Source of the DNA: an uncultured Kiritimatiellota bacterium
GTDB lineage: Bacteria > Verrucomicrobiota > Kiritimatiellia > RFP12 > UBA1067
DNA: 26,563 nucleotides
Direction of reading: 5' to 3'
Assembly (NCBI GenBank): GCA_934643865.1
Contig: CAKUCX010000044.1
Span: forward strand, 1 to 26,563
Part shown: in pieces, positions 1-7,458 of the stretch
Layout: each line of letters starts with the position of its first letter
How positions within the stretch are numbered: the first letter of the stretch is position 1
Program-made: the position numbers and the translations under genes
Notes under the pieces: generated by a model
Database searches by the model: none
What the model was told of the DNA's origin: nothing
The model's input: the letters and a program-made list of their open reading frames with translations, nothing else

Positions 1-788
1 GCAATGCGCATGGCGGCCGTATAATCCACCGCTACCTCTGGCGACGCCAGCCGATCGCGGTACTCCGCCAGCAGCGTCTCCTGCGCTGCGACGCGCTCCT
101 CCGCACGCTTGAGCGCGCCGCGCGAACGCTGGATGGCGCTGCGCAGCTCGCGCTTTTGCTGATAGGCGTTCGGCGGCTTCCCCTTATCGATTTGCGCTTG
201 CTCCCGCCGCCCCGCCGCCGCCGCCGGCTGCGTCCGGAGGCAGGCGGCCAGGACGCCCGCCCACACGAGGCCGAACCCGCCCAGGATCCAGAACGCCCAC
301 CGCCAGGCGCCCGCGCCGCGCGCGCCGACCCCGCCGGCCAGAAGCGCGGCGAGGATGATCCCCGCGTAGTTCGCCACCTGGTAGATCGACAGCGCCGTCG
401 CGCGCGTCTTCTCGTGCCATTCGGAGATGACCGCCGACGAGCTGGCGGGGACCATGCTCTGCCCGAGCGCGTTGACGACGCCGTAGGAGAGGACGATCAT
501 CGCGAGCGTCCCGGCGCAGCCGCTCGCGAAGACGCCGACGGAGAAGAGCAGGCAGCCGGCGACGATCACGGCCTTGCGCCGGAAGACGTCCGCGACGACG
601 CTCGCGCAGGGCGCGCAGAGGCCGTAGACGAAGTAGAACACCGTGCCGACGAGGCCCAGCGAGACGGCCGTCGCGCCGGCGGCCGCGAAGTCCGCGCGGA
701 TCTGCGGCAGCGAGGCGTTGTAGACCTGCCGCATCGCCTGCAGGAGGAAGTAGGCCACCCACAGGAGCCCCAGCACGACCCACTTCAT
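1..788 (-). CDS. MFS transporter, N-terminal half; 3' end runs off the window and looks chimeric
   Basis: The frame opens at an ATG 11 nt after the nagA stop and stays open to the window edge, so about 262 codons are visible. Residues 1-200 are a major facilitator N-half: the start (MKWVVLGLLWVAYFLLQ) and about six hydrophobic segments, with a basic loop (DVFRRKA) after the second. The role would be inner-membrane uptake of a sugar or amino sugar, and the tight spacing suggests co-transcription with nagA. After about residue 205 the sequence changes: the last ~65 residues are charged, predicted coiled coil, and contain NAYQQKRELRS and LASPEVAVDY. These resemble the C-terminal tail of ABC-F ATPases, not a second set of six membrane helices. 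Either the central loop is unusually long, or the gene is joined to another gene's 3' end by rearrangement or assembly error. Substrate is unknown. Confidence 0.75.
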   Translation of the reverse strand, partial: MKWVVLGLLWVAYFLLQAMRQVYNASLPQIRADFAAAGATAVSLGLVGTVFYFVYGLCAPCASVVADVFRRKAVIVAGCLLFSVGVFASGCAGTLAMIVLSYGVVNALGQSMVPASSSAVISEWHEKTRATALSIYQVANYAGIILAALLAGGVGARGAGAWRWAFWILGGFGLVWAGVLAACLRTQPAAAAGRREQAQIDKGKPPNAYQQKRELRSAIQRSRGALKRAEERVAAQETLLAEYRDRLASPEVAVDYTAAMRI

Positions 789-799
789 GCGCCCCGCCT

Positions 800-1966
800 T
801 CACCGCGCGCTCCAGGCAAGGCGCCCGCCGACGAACGTCGCGCGCGGCGTCAGGTCCGCATCGAGGAGAACGACGTCCGCAATCTTCCCGGGGGCAAGTT
901 CGCCCCGGTCGGGGATGCCGAGCGAGCGGCACTGGTTGTAGGACGCCGCCTTCACGGCCTCGTGGAGCGGCAGCCCCGTCGCCTGCACGTAGCGCCGGAA
1001 GCACTGGTGGTAGAGCGCCACCGAGCCGGCGACGTTGCTGACGAGGCGCGCAGGGTCGTTCGGCACGTCGGCGAGGCGCGCGCAGCCGTCCGCCACGCGC
1101 ACGCGCAGCCCGCCCAGCTCGTAGAGGCCGTCCGGGCAGCCCGCCGCGCACATCGAGTCGGTGACGACCATGACGCGGTCGGGGCCCTTCGCGCGCACGA
1201 TGAGGCGGATCATCGGATCGGCGAGGTGGACGCCGTCGGTGATGATCTCCGCCAGGACGTCGTCCGCCAGAAGCCCGCCCGTCACCATCGACGGGCGCAG
1301 GTGGTGGATCGGCACCATCGCGTTGCAGAAGTGCGTGAGGTGCGTCATCCCCGCCGCGCGCGCGCGCTGGAAGCAGGCGAAGTCGGCGGCGGAATGGCCG
1401 CCCGAGACGACGATGCCCATGCCGGCGAGCGCGCGGATGCACGCCTCGGCGCCGTCCAGCTCCGGCGCGAGCGACACCTTCTTCACGGGCGAAAGCGCGT
1501 GGAGGCGGCGCACGAGGTCCGCGTCCGGCGCACGCAGGAACGCCGGGTTCTGGGCCCCCGCCATCTCGGGGTTGAAGAACGGCCCCTCAAGATGGACGCC
1601 GAGGCACGTCGCGCCCGCGCCGCGCGCCTTGTAGCGTTCCGCGCAACGGCAGAGCGCCGCCAGGTCCGCCTCGGGGCGCGTGAGCCCCGTCGCGAGGAAG
1701 CCCGTCACGCCGTCCTTCAGGCGGTCGCGGCCCATCGTGTCGAACGCCGCGTCCGTCAGGTCGCAGAAGTCGCAGCCGGAGCGCCCGTGCGTGTGGATGT
1801 CGACGAAGCCGGGCAGCGCGAGGAGGCCGTCCGCCGCGACGACCTCCTCGCCGGGCGCCGGCGCGAGGCCGGCGCCGATGTCCACGATGCGGTCCCCGGC
1901 GACGCGGATCGACGCGCGGCCGAGGTCGTGCCCGGGCGTCACGGCGTGAGCGTTCTGAATGAGCAT
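800..1966 (-). CDS. nagA: N-acetylglucosamine-6-phosphate deacetylase
   Basis: A 388-aa cytoplasmic amidohydrolase that converts GlcNAc-6-P to glucosamine-6-P and acetate, the entry step of GlcNAc catabolism. The family signature is complete: the N-terminal beta-sandwich with HTHG at 58-61, the metal-ligand glutamate in HLEGPF (E127), histidines in GGHS (H191) and THFCNAM (H212), and the catalytic aspartate in VTDSM (D270). Length is normal for the family. An upstream in-frame extension is possible, but the ATG at 1966 is chosen because it begins the standard MLIQNAH-type N-terminus and has an AAAGGTG ribosome site about 11 nt upstream. A promoter-like pair lies at 2019-2048. The stop is 11 nt from the start of the following MFS gene, and the AraR-type regulator gene lies just upstream in the same direction. 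GlcNAc supply fits mucin, chitin or peptidoglycan as carbon source. Confidence 0.93.
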   Translation of the reverse strand: MLIQNAHAVTPGHDLGRASIRVAGDRIVDIGAGLAPAPGEEVVAADGLLALPGFVDIHTHGRSGCDFCDLTDAAFDTMGRDRLKDGVTGFLATGLTRPEADLAALCRCAERYKARGAGATCLGVHLEGPFFNPEMAGAQNPAFLRAPDADLVRRLHALSPVKKVSLAPELDGAEACIRALAGMGIVVSGGHSAADFACFQRARAAGMTHLTHFCNAMVPIHHLRPSMVTGGLLADDVLAEIITDGVHLADPMIRLIVRAKGPDRVMVVTDSMCAAGCPDGLYELGGLRVRVADGCARLADVPNDPARLVSNVAGSVALYHQCFRRYVQATGLPLHEAVKAASYNQCRSLGIPDRGELAPGKIADVVLLDADLTPRATFVGGRLAWSAR

Positions 1967-2018
1967 GTTCTTCTGCGCACCTTTCCCGCCGGGGCGCGGA
2001 TGCCCCCGGCGCCCCTCC

Positions 2019-2048
2019 AGTATACCGAAGCGCCCCGCCGCCCCGCAA
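2019..2048 (-). promoter_or_regulatory. Putative sigma70-type promoter for nagA
   Basis: Reading the minus strand, TTGCGG (2048-2043) and TATACT (2024-2019) are separated by 18 bp and lie about 55 nt upstream of the nagA start. The boxes are close to consensus in an otherwise GC-rich gap. Prediction from sequence only. Confidence 0.45.
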
Positions 2049-2067
2049 TTGCAGTTTTTACAAAACC

Positions 2068-2086
2068 CTTGCAGAATCCGCAAGGC
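2068..2086 (-). promoter_or_regulatory. Inverted repeat between the regulator gene and nagA (operator or weak terminator)
   Basis: CCTTGC and GCAAGG form perfect 6-bp arms around a 7-nt centre. The site lies 20 bp upstream of the predicted nagA -35 box and 20 bp downstream of the regulator stop codon. On the minus strand it is followed by GTTTTGT, so it could be a weak intrinsic terminator. The TTGC...GCAA symmetry would also suit a LacI/AraR-class operator. Confidence 0.35.
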
Positions 2087-2106
2087 GGCGGCGCGGCCTC
2101 GCCGTT

Positions 2107-3207
2107 CTAGACGGCGGGACGGCAGCCCGTCGATTCGCGCACAACAAGCGGGGCGTCGAGCAGCAACGTCAAGACGGCGCTCTCCGGCTTCCGCATCCGC
2201 CGCATGAGGACTTCCACGGCGGTCTGGGCGATCTGCACGCATGGCTGGTGGATCGTCGTCAGCGATGGCGACATCACGCGGGCGCACTGCACGTCATCGA
2301 ATCCCGCGAGCAGGACATCGCGCGGGACCGCCAGGCTCCGCTCCCTTTCCAGCGCCTTCAGGACGCCGACGGCATGCAGGTCGTACCCGCAGACGACGGC
2401 ACAAGGCTTCGGCATGCCCTTCAGCGCCTTCAGCGCCGCGCCGCAGGCAGAGGGCTCGGCGACAACGACGTTCCGCCTGCCCCACGCCCTCCCCGCCGCA
2501 CGAAACGCCTCGGCCACGCCCAGAAGGCGCTGCTCGACCGTCGACGCGCAGTCCTTCCGCTTCACGAACAGGGCGCTCTTCGCCCCCTGCGCGAGGACAT
2601 GTTCCGCGAGCCGCCGTCCAGACGCAACGTTGTCGATGCCGACCACGTCGTAGCGGCTGCGCGCCGGGCACGACACGACATCGTAGTCGATCAGCACAAC
2701 CGGAACCTGCGCGTCTTCCAGGATCGCGAGGATCTCCTTGTTCACGCCCGCCGAATCGCGCACGTACTCGATCGGATGGAAGATCACCCCGGCCACCCGC
2801 TGCCGGACGAAGTCCTGCGCCAGCTTCTTGGCCATTTCCGCGCGCGCGCCGGGATCGTCCACGGAGAGGTTGCCCAGGAGGACGCTGCGCCCCAGCCCCT
2901 GGCACATGCGGGCCACCTCGCTGCAGATGGGCGTGAAGATCTCGCCGTAGGCAAGCCCCGGCAGGATCAGGCCGATGGGCCCCGTGGCGGTCCGGGCGAA
3001 CGCCGTCAGGAACGTCCCCTTGCCTTTCCGCCGCACCACGAGCCCCGCCTTGCGCAGGCCCTCAAGCGCCTGGACAACGGTGAACCGCGCCACCCCGAAA
3101 CGGCGTACGAGCTGCGCTTCGCTGAGGAACTTCCGCGTTTCGTACTTGCCGCTGCAGATCTCGCTCCGGAGCGCCTCGAAAATCATCTTGTGCTTCGTGT
3201 GTTCCAT
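2107..3207 (-). CDS. GntR/LacI-hybrid (AraR-type) transcriptional regulator
   Basis: A 366-aa sugar-responsive DNA-binding protein. Residues about 5-70 are a GntR-type winged helix (KMIFEALRSEI, LSEAQLVRRFGVARFTVVQALEGLRKAGLVVRRKGKGTF). Residues about 80-360 are a periplasmic-binding-protein-like effector domain of the LacI/GalR kind (IGLILPG, GVIFHP, VVLIDYD, VVGIDNVASGRRLAEH, AGFDD, LTTIHQP). This architecture is that of AraR-like repressors. The ATG at 3207 starts the GntR domain normally and has GAGGG upstream; a longer frame upstream lacks domain sequence. It lies 49 nt after the DUF4432 gene and upstream of nagA, so it probably controls this sugar locus. The ligand cannot be read from sequence. 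Confidence 0.88.
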   Translation of the reverse strand: MEHTKHKMIFEALRSEICSGKYETRKFLSEAQLVRRFGVARFTVVQALEGLRKAGLVVRRKGKGTFLTAFARTATGPIGLILPGLAYGEIFTPICSEVARMCQGLGRSVLLGNLSVDDPGARAEMAKKLAQDFVRQRVAGVIFHPIEYVRDSAGVNKEILAILEDAQVPVVLIDYDVVSCPARSRYDVVGIDNVASGRRLAEHVLAQGAKSALFVKRKDCASTVEQRLLGVAEAFRAAGRAWGRRNVVVAEPSACGAALKALKGMPKPCAVVCGYDLHAVGVLKALERERSLAVPRDVLLAGFDDVQCARVMSPSLTTIHQPCVQIAQTAVEVLMRRMRKPESAVLTLLLDAPLVVRESTGCRPAV

Positions 3208-3256
3208 CGTCTGAGCCCTCAATGCCCGGCCAAGATGATACCATAAGGCGGCGCGG

Positions 3257-4171
3257 TCAGCAGGTCGAGACCTCGAACGCCAATGCGTTCGTGACCGTCT
3301 CGCCCGGCTGGAGGACGCACGGCGAATAATGGCCGTCGAGCCAGCACGTGCAGGGCTCCAGGCCGATGACATAGTCGCCTGACGCACGCGACTTCCATTC
3401 GACAAGCTTCGGCAGGGTCTCAAGGGACCAGGCGATGTCGAGGCGGCGTTTCAACGCCCCGTTGACGACGGCGGCGTGCGGCGTGCGTGGCGTATGGAAG
3501 TAGCAGAACTCGTCCATGCCGTCACAGGCCGGCTCGACGCGGAACGCGCTCGACCGATGCGCTTCCGACCAAGGCGTGCGGGAAAGCGTCTCGACGACGT
3601 CCGCCTCGACCACCGCGCCGACGTCGACAAGGGGCCATCCGACGTTGACATGGTAGAGCATCGCGTACGGCCGTTCGCGGAACGCGCGGTTCTCGATCGT
3701 GTCCGTCACCTCAATCCGACTGGAGAACGCCGCCGTCTCGATGGTGCGCGTCACGCGGAAGTCGCTTCCGAAAAGCGCCGTGTCGCGCATCTCGCCCACA
3801 ATGCGCACCCCGGCCTCGTCGCAGCGCATCTCGCGGATCTCGGCCGGGACCGAATGGAGCCGGCCATGAACCGGACGCCCCTCGACAACGCCCGTTGCGT
3901 CCAGCCCGCAGGTGTAGAGGAAGCCCGCAGGGAACTTCTGCGCGAAGTCCCCCGCTCCCGTATACAGCCCGTTGCGTGAGAGGAAACCGACGTTCATGCC
4001 CTCGTGCCAAAGCTGCAGGACGTCGAGCGCGTTCGATTCCGCCAAGACGAAATGGAGGCGGCCGTTCGCCACGTGGACGAGCCGCGCCCCCTGGGCGCGG
4101 CCGTCCGTGACCAGGCTCCGCACGGCAGAACAGACCTGCCCGGCGTGGCCGATCTTGCGCCTGTCAACCAC
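3257..4171 (-). CDS. DUF4432 family protein (aldose-1-epimerase-like fold)
   Basis: A 304-aa cytoplasmic protein of the galactose-mutarotase-like superfamily. Visible family features are FLYTCGLDATG (about 85-95), the nearby HGRLHSVPAEI, paired beta-strand segments, and a late GLEPCTCW near the C-terminus. Members are thought to act on sugars, perhaps as mutarotases or epimerases, but the exact reaction is not established. The GTG start at 4171 is separated by one base from the stop of the upstream cupin gene, a spacing typical of translational coupling, and GGAG lies about 11 nt upstream. With the MFS and cupin genes before it, the likely job is interconverting forms of an imported sugar. 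Confidence 0.8.
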   Translation of the reverse strand: MVDRRKIGHAGQVCSAVRSLVTDGRAQGARLVHVANGRLHFVLAESNALDVLQLWHEGMNVGFLSRNGLYTGAGDFAQKFPAGFLYTCGLDATGVVEGRPVHGRLHSVPAEIREMRCDEAGVRIVGEMRDTALFGSDFRVTRTIETAAFSSRIEVTDTIENRAFRERPYAMLYHVNVGWPLVDVGAVVEADVVETLSRTPWSEAHRSSAFRVEPACDGMDEFCYFHTPRTPHAAVVNGALKRRLDIAWSLETLPKLVEWKSRASGDYVIGLEPCTCWLDGHYSPCVLQPGETVTNALAFEVSTC

Positions 4172-4172
4172 G

Positions 4173-5426
4173 TCAGCCGATCTCCGGCGCGTCGGGGTTC
4201 ACCTCGGGGCCGAAATAGCGGAGGACTTCCAGCACTTCGGTCGGCGAGTCGTTCTCGAACACGACGCCCTTCTTCGCGGCGTCTTCCGTCACAAAGTACT
4301 CGTCGCACGTCAGGTCCGTGAAATGGATGAGGGAGGGCGCATACATCAGCTGCCCGCCGATCTTGCCGAGACCCTGCACGCAGATGAGGCCGTACGCGCC
4401 ATTGTCCTTGATCGTCACGCGCTCGCCGGGGAGGACGGTCAGGCGCTTGGCCGTCACGGCCTGGAAGCCGTCTGTGCGCCCATAATTGGTCCAATAGTCG
4501 AAGTAGCCCTTCTTCTCGGAGCCCGAACACAGCTTCGGGACGAGGAAGTGATGCCGGTGGAAGTCTGGATCCGTGTTCGCCTTCCAGTCGATCGTGCTGA
4601 CGATGAAGTCGATGTCGTTCCACTTGTCCCTCGGCATGTCCTTCACCAGCAGCGCACGGTCGACGGCACGCCCTTCCACGAGAGACTGGTACATGCCGAA
4701 CACGTCGCTTCCCCACTGGGGCTCGTATGTGCAGAGCGAGCCCGGGGCATGGAGGATGCCGGGCTGGACGTACCATCCCGTTCCGGGCTGGAGGCGGTAG
4801 GCGCGCGAGAGATCGAGGATGCCGTTGTCGCCCCTGTTCCAGTTCGCCATGCACGCCTTCACCTGCTGGCGCGTCGTATCGGGATTGAGGCCAAAGAAGG
4901 TGTAGGGGAAGTTGTCGCCCACGAAGTTATGCTGGGTGGGGAAATAGTACGACTCGGGCTTGCCCTCACGGCCAACGAGCTTCGCAAACTTCGCGGTCTG
5001 GTGGATGTGGTGGCAGATCGGCCCCATGTTGTCGAAGAACTTCGAGAAGACGGGCCAGCGACGGTACTTCCTCCAGATCGCCTTGCCCACGATCCCCGCG
5101 CCGACCTCTGCGACGGCATCGCGCAAGAGGAAGCGGGCGCCTCCATGGACGATGTAGCTGAGGCCCTCGTCGGGCACGCGCCCGAAGTTGTCCGCCTCGG
5201 TCGTCGAGGCGAACCACCGCTCGTCAATGCCGCCGCGGTCAAGCCCGTAGGCGTACAGATCTTCCTGCGCAAGCTTGAGGCGGCGCCCCGGCTGCATGAA
5301 CGAACGCGGCACCCAGTTCGGCGCCAGGCGCAACACGCCTCCCGTGGCGGCGATCGCATCTTCGGCGGCGCTCTTGACGCCCTTGCCCGCAATGGTCTTC
5401 AGGTCCTTGACGGATGGAACTTTCAT
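4173..5426 (-). CDS. Phosphomannose-isomerase-like cupin protein
   Basis: A 417-aa cytoplasmic protein with a type I phosphomannose isomerase-like cupin core. The likely metal-ligand segments are present in the family order: HHIHQT (the position of QVHP in PMI), then GKPESYYF (the GKTE position), and later QPGILHAPG (the AGTLHA position). A second C-terminal cupin-like half follows (RLTVLPGERVTIKDNGAYGLICVQG). The reaction is probably aldose/ketose isomerisation of a sugar or sugar phosphate; the substrate is not determined. The start at 5426 is preferred over an ATG nine bases earlier because AAAGGA then sits 10 nt upstream and the start overlaps the MFS stop as ATGA. The next gene starts after one base, so three genes here are tightly coupled. 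Confidence 0.7.
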   Translation of the reverse strand: MKVPSVKDLKTIAGKGVKSAAEDAIAATGGVLRLAPNWVPRSFMQPGRRLKLAQEDLYAYGLDRGGIDERWFASTTEADNFGRVPDEGLSYIVHGGARFLLRDAVAEVGAGIVGKAIWRKYRRWPVFSKFFDNMGPICHHIHQTAKFAKLVGREGKPESYYFPTQHNFVGDNFPYTFFGLNPDTTRQQVKACMANWNRGDNGILDLSRAYRLQPGTGWYVQPGILHAPGSLCTYEPQWGSDVFGMYQSLVEGRAVDRALLVKDMPRDKWNDIDFIVSTIDWKANTDPDFHRHHFLVPKLCSGSEKKGYFDYWTNYGRTDGFQAVTAKRLTVLPGERVTIKDNGAYGLICVQGLGKIGGQLMYAPSLIHFTDLTCDEYFVTEDAAKKGVVFENDSPTEVLEVLRYFGPEVNPDAPEIG

Positions 5427-6730
5427 TTCTCGCATGTCCTTTCGATTTGGGCAGAAGCGCTCTGCCGGGAAAAGAAGATCGCGTAGACGAAGAGATAAAG
5501 CGCACCGACGGCGGGCAGCGCATACGAAAGCGCATATCCGCAGCGGTCTGCGAGGAAGCCCTGCGCGAGCGGCAGGACGCCGCCCCCGACGAGGACGGTC
5601 ATCACAAGCCCGGACGCGGCCTCCGTGTACCGCCCCAGCCCTTCGACCGTCAGGTTGTACGCCGCCGCCCACGAAACGGACGCGAACAGGCCCACGCCCG
5701 CCAGCAGGCACGTCCCGAGCGGCACACGGACAAGGGCGAACCCCGTCCCCGTGAACACGACCATCGGCGCCACGACGCCCATCGTGCAGACGCCGACGGC
5801 GAGGCAAAGGAACGCGCACGCCCCGCACCACGCGAGGATCGTGCGGCTTGAGACCCGCCCTCCGATCCAGCTCCCCGCGAAACGTCCCACGAGCATGAGG
5901 AAGAAGAACATGCCCGTCACGCTTCCTGCGACGGCGGGCGTCGCCGGCGCGAACGCGCCCCGGGGGTCGAGCATCCACAGGTTGAGGATGCCGGGCACGC
6001 CAATCTCGATGCCGATGTAGAAGAAGATGGCGAGAACGCCCAGCGCGGTCGCGCGGAAGCGCAGCGGGGACCATGCGCCCACGCGTCCCGCGCCCGTCCC
6101 GCGATCCAGGGCCGGTTCGGGAAGGCGGAGGAACAGGAAGACGGCGAACGTCACCGCGAAGGTTCCCAGGACCCACCACAGCAGGACCTCCACGTCGCGA
6201 AACGACGTCCGCGCCGTCACCGTCCCCACCAGCAGCATCACCGCGACAGGCGCCAACGTGGACACAACGGAATTGACGCCGCCCCCAAAGCAGATCAGCT
6301 GGTTCCCGCGCCGCCCGCCCCCGCCCAGCGTGTTGAGCATCGGGTTGATCACGATGTTGAGAAGGCAGCAGGCGAAGCCGCACACGAACGTTCCCGCGAG
6401 ATAGACCGCGAAACTGGGCATCACGCCCAGCCCCGTCCGCCCCGAGAGGATCTGCACCACGGTTCCGGCAACGCCAAGCGCCAACGCGGCCAGCGCCGTG
6501 CGCTTGTAGCCGAGCGTCGCGAGCATGCAGCCGCCCGGAATGCCCATGAACAGGTACGCGCCAAACGTCATCATGTTGCCCGCCATGCCCAGCAGGTTGG
6601 AGCCGTCAATGCCGGGCTGGACCTTCCACACCGCGCCGATCGGCGCGGCAAGGTGCGTGACGAGCGCGAGCAGCGCGTAAAGGACGAACATCGCGATCGC
6701 CGCGCCGTATCGGATTGGCATCTGGCTCAT
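5423..6730 (-). CDS. FucP-like MFS sugar transporter (FHS family)
   Basis: A 435-aa integral inner-membrane protein with about 12 hydrophobic segments. Family hints are FGAYLFMGIPGG with LGYKRT in the first half (equivalent to the IPAG...RxGYK segment of L-fucose:H+ symporters), LLNIVINPMLNTLGG after the fourth segment, and GNQLICFGGGVNSVVSTLAPV. It would import a monosaccharide by proton symport; fucose or another deoxyhexose fits the fucosidase and rhamnosidase upstream, but specificity cannot be read. The ATG at 6730 has AAGGTG two bases upstream; an ATG three codons later with 12-nt spacing is an alternative. The stop overlaps the start of the cupin gene (ATGA), and the gene follows the beta-strand protein by 41 nt, so all are probably in one transcript. 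Confidence 0.85.
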   Translation of the reverse strand: MSQMPIRYGAAIAMFVLYALLALVTHLAAPIGAVWKVQPGIDGSNLLGMAGNMMTFGAYLFMGIPGGCMLATLGYKRTALAALALGVAGTVVQILSGRTGLGVMPSFAVYLAGTFVCGFACCLLNIVINPMLNTLGGGGRRGNQLICFGGGVNSVVSTLAPVAVMLLVGTVTARTSFRDVEVLLWWVLGTFAVTFAVFLFLRLPEPALDRGTGAGRVGAWSPLRFRATALGVLAIFFYIGIEIGVPGILNLWMLDPRGAFAPATPAVAGSVTGMFFFLMLVGRFAGSWIGGRVSSRTILAWCGACAFLCLAVGVCTMGVVAPMVVFTGTGFALVRVPLGTCLLAGVGLFASVSWAAAYNLTVEGLGRYTEAASGLVMTVLVGGGVLPLAQGFLADRCGYALSYALPAVGALYLFVYAIFFSRQSASAQIERTCEK

Positions 6731-6771
6731 GGCACCTTGCCCATGCCGCTGGCTCACGGAACCGACGCGCG

Positions 6772-7458
6772 CTAACGGAAGATCAGGAACGTTGGAGGCC
6801 TGGATGCCCCGCGCCTCACGACGAGCGTCCCCTCCCCCGCCACGCGGTCGGGCAACGAGGTCTTCGTGTAGGCCCCGGGACGCAGATGGACGCCGTTCGT
6901 CGTACACTGCCAGACCGTGAGTGCATAGTCCGCCGGCAGCGAGACCTTCCCGACGCCATCGAGACGCGCGACGACGGGGCTCTTCGTCGCCGGGCCGATC
7001 CGCACGTCCGCCGTCGCGATCGCAAGCACGGCCGCGTCCGTCGATCCTTCCTTCCCCGCGCCGATCTCCGAAACGGCGGGAAGTTGAAGCCCGTCGCGCA
7101 GGGTGAGCGTGCCGGCGGCCGCGAAGACGCCGCCCGTCGTCGAAGACACGAAGGCGTGGGCGTTCGTCCACGCCATCGCGCCGCCCGGCGCGTCCAGCAC
7201 CAACGATGCCGCGCCGTCCAGCGTGAAGTGGCCGCATTTCGCGCTCGTCCCCCTGAACGTCACCGTGGCGGGGGCCCCGCTCGTAATCGAATGCACGTCC
7301 TCGGCGATGGCCTTGTTATCCCGCGCCGAAACGCCCTTGAACTGCTGGTCAAAGCCATTGAGGTCGCAGACCCAGCTCTGCGCCGTCTGCTGGCAAAGGA
7401 AATGGGCGGCATTCACGTCGACATACGCGCGGAGAAACGTCAGCCCAGCGCCGAAAAA
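6772..7458 (-). pseudogene. C-terminal part of the beta-strand-repeat protein, separated by a frameshift
   Basis: This frame continues the repeat protein after the 813-aa N-terminal frame stops at 7440. In the new frame residues read FFGAGLTFLRAYVDVN, then VCDLNGFDQ, ITSGAPATV, LTLRDGLQLP and GEGTLVVRRG. These match elements of the first repeat unit (MVDLNGFDQ, ITSLSGPATL, VTRGTLRAL, GGGTLYVM) in the same order. Restoring one T in the T5 run at 7458-7454 joins both frames into one protein of about 1036 residues. A GTG at 7416 could start a separate 214-aa product, but no ribosome site or signal peptide supports that. The cause may be a real mutation, a sequencing indel in the homopolymer, or slippage. 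Confidence 0.75.

Noticed and set aside
800..2287. 495-codon reading of nagA
   Set aside because: The extension overlaps the regulator gene and lacks homology to the NagA N-terminus; the ATG at 1966 fits the family.
2107..3423. 438-codon reading of the regulator
   Set aside because: The extra residues overlap the DUF4432 gene and are not GntR-like; the ATG at 3207 starts the domain.
4173..6383. 736-codon reading of the cupin gene
   Set aside because: The upstream part overlaps the MFS gene in another frame and is Arg/Gly-rich with no domain. The start at 5426 has a ribosome site and ATGA coupling.
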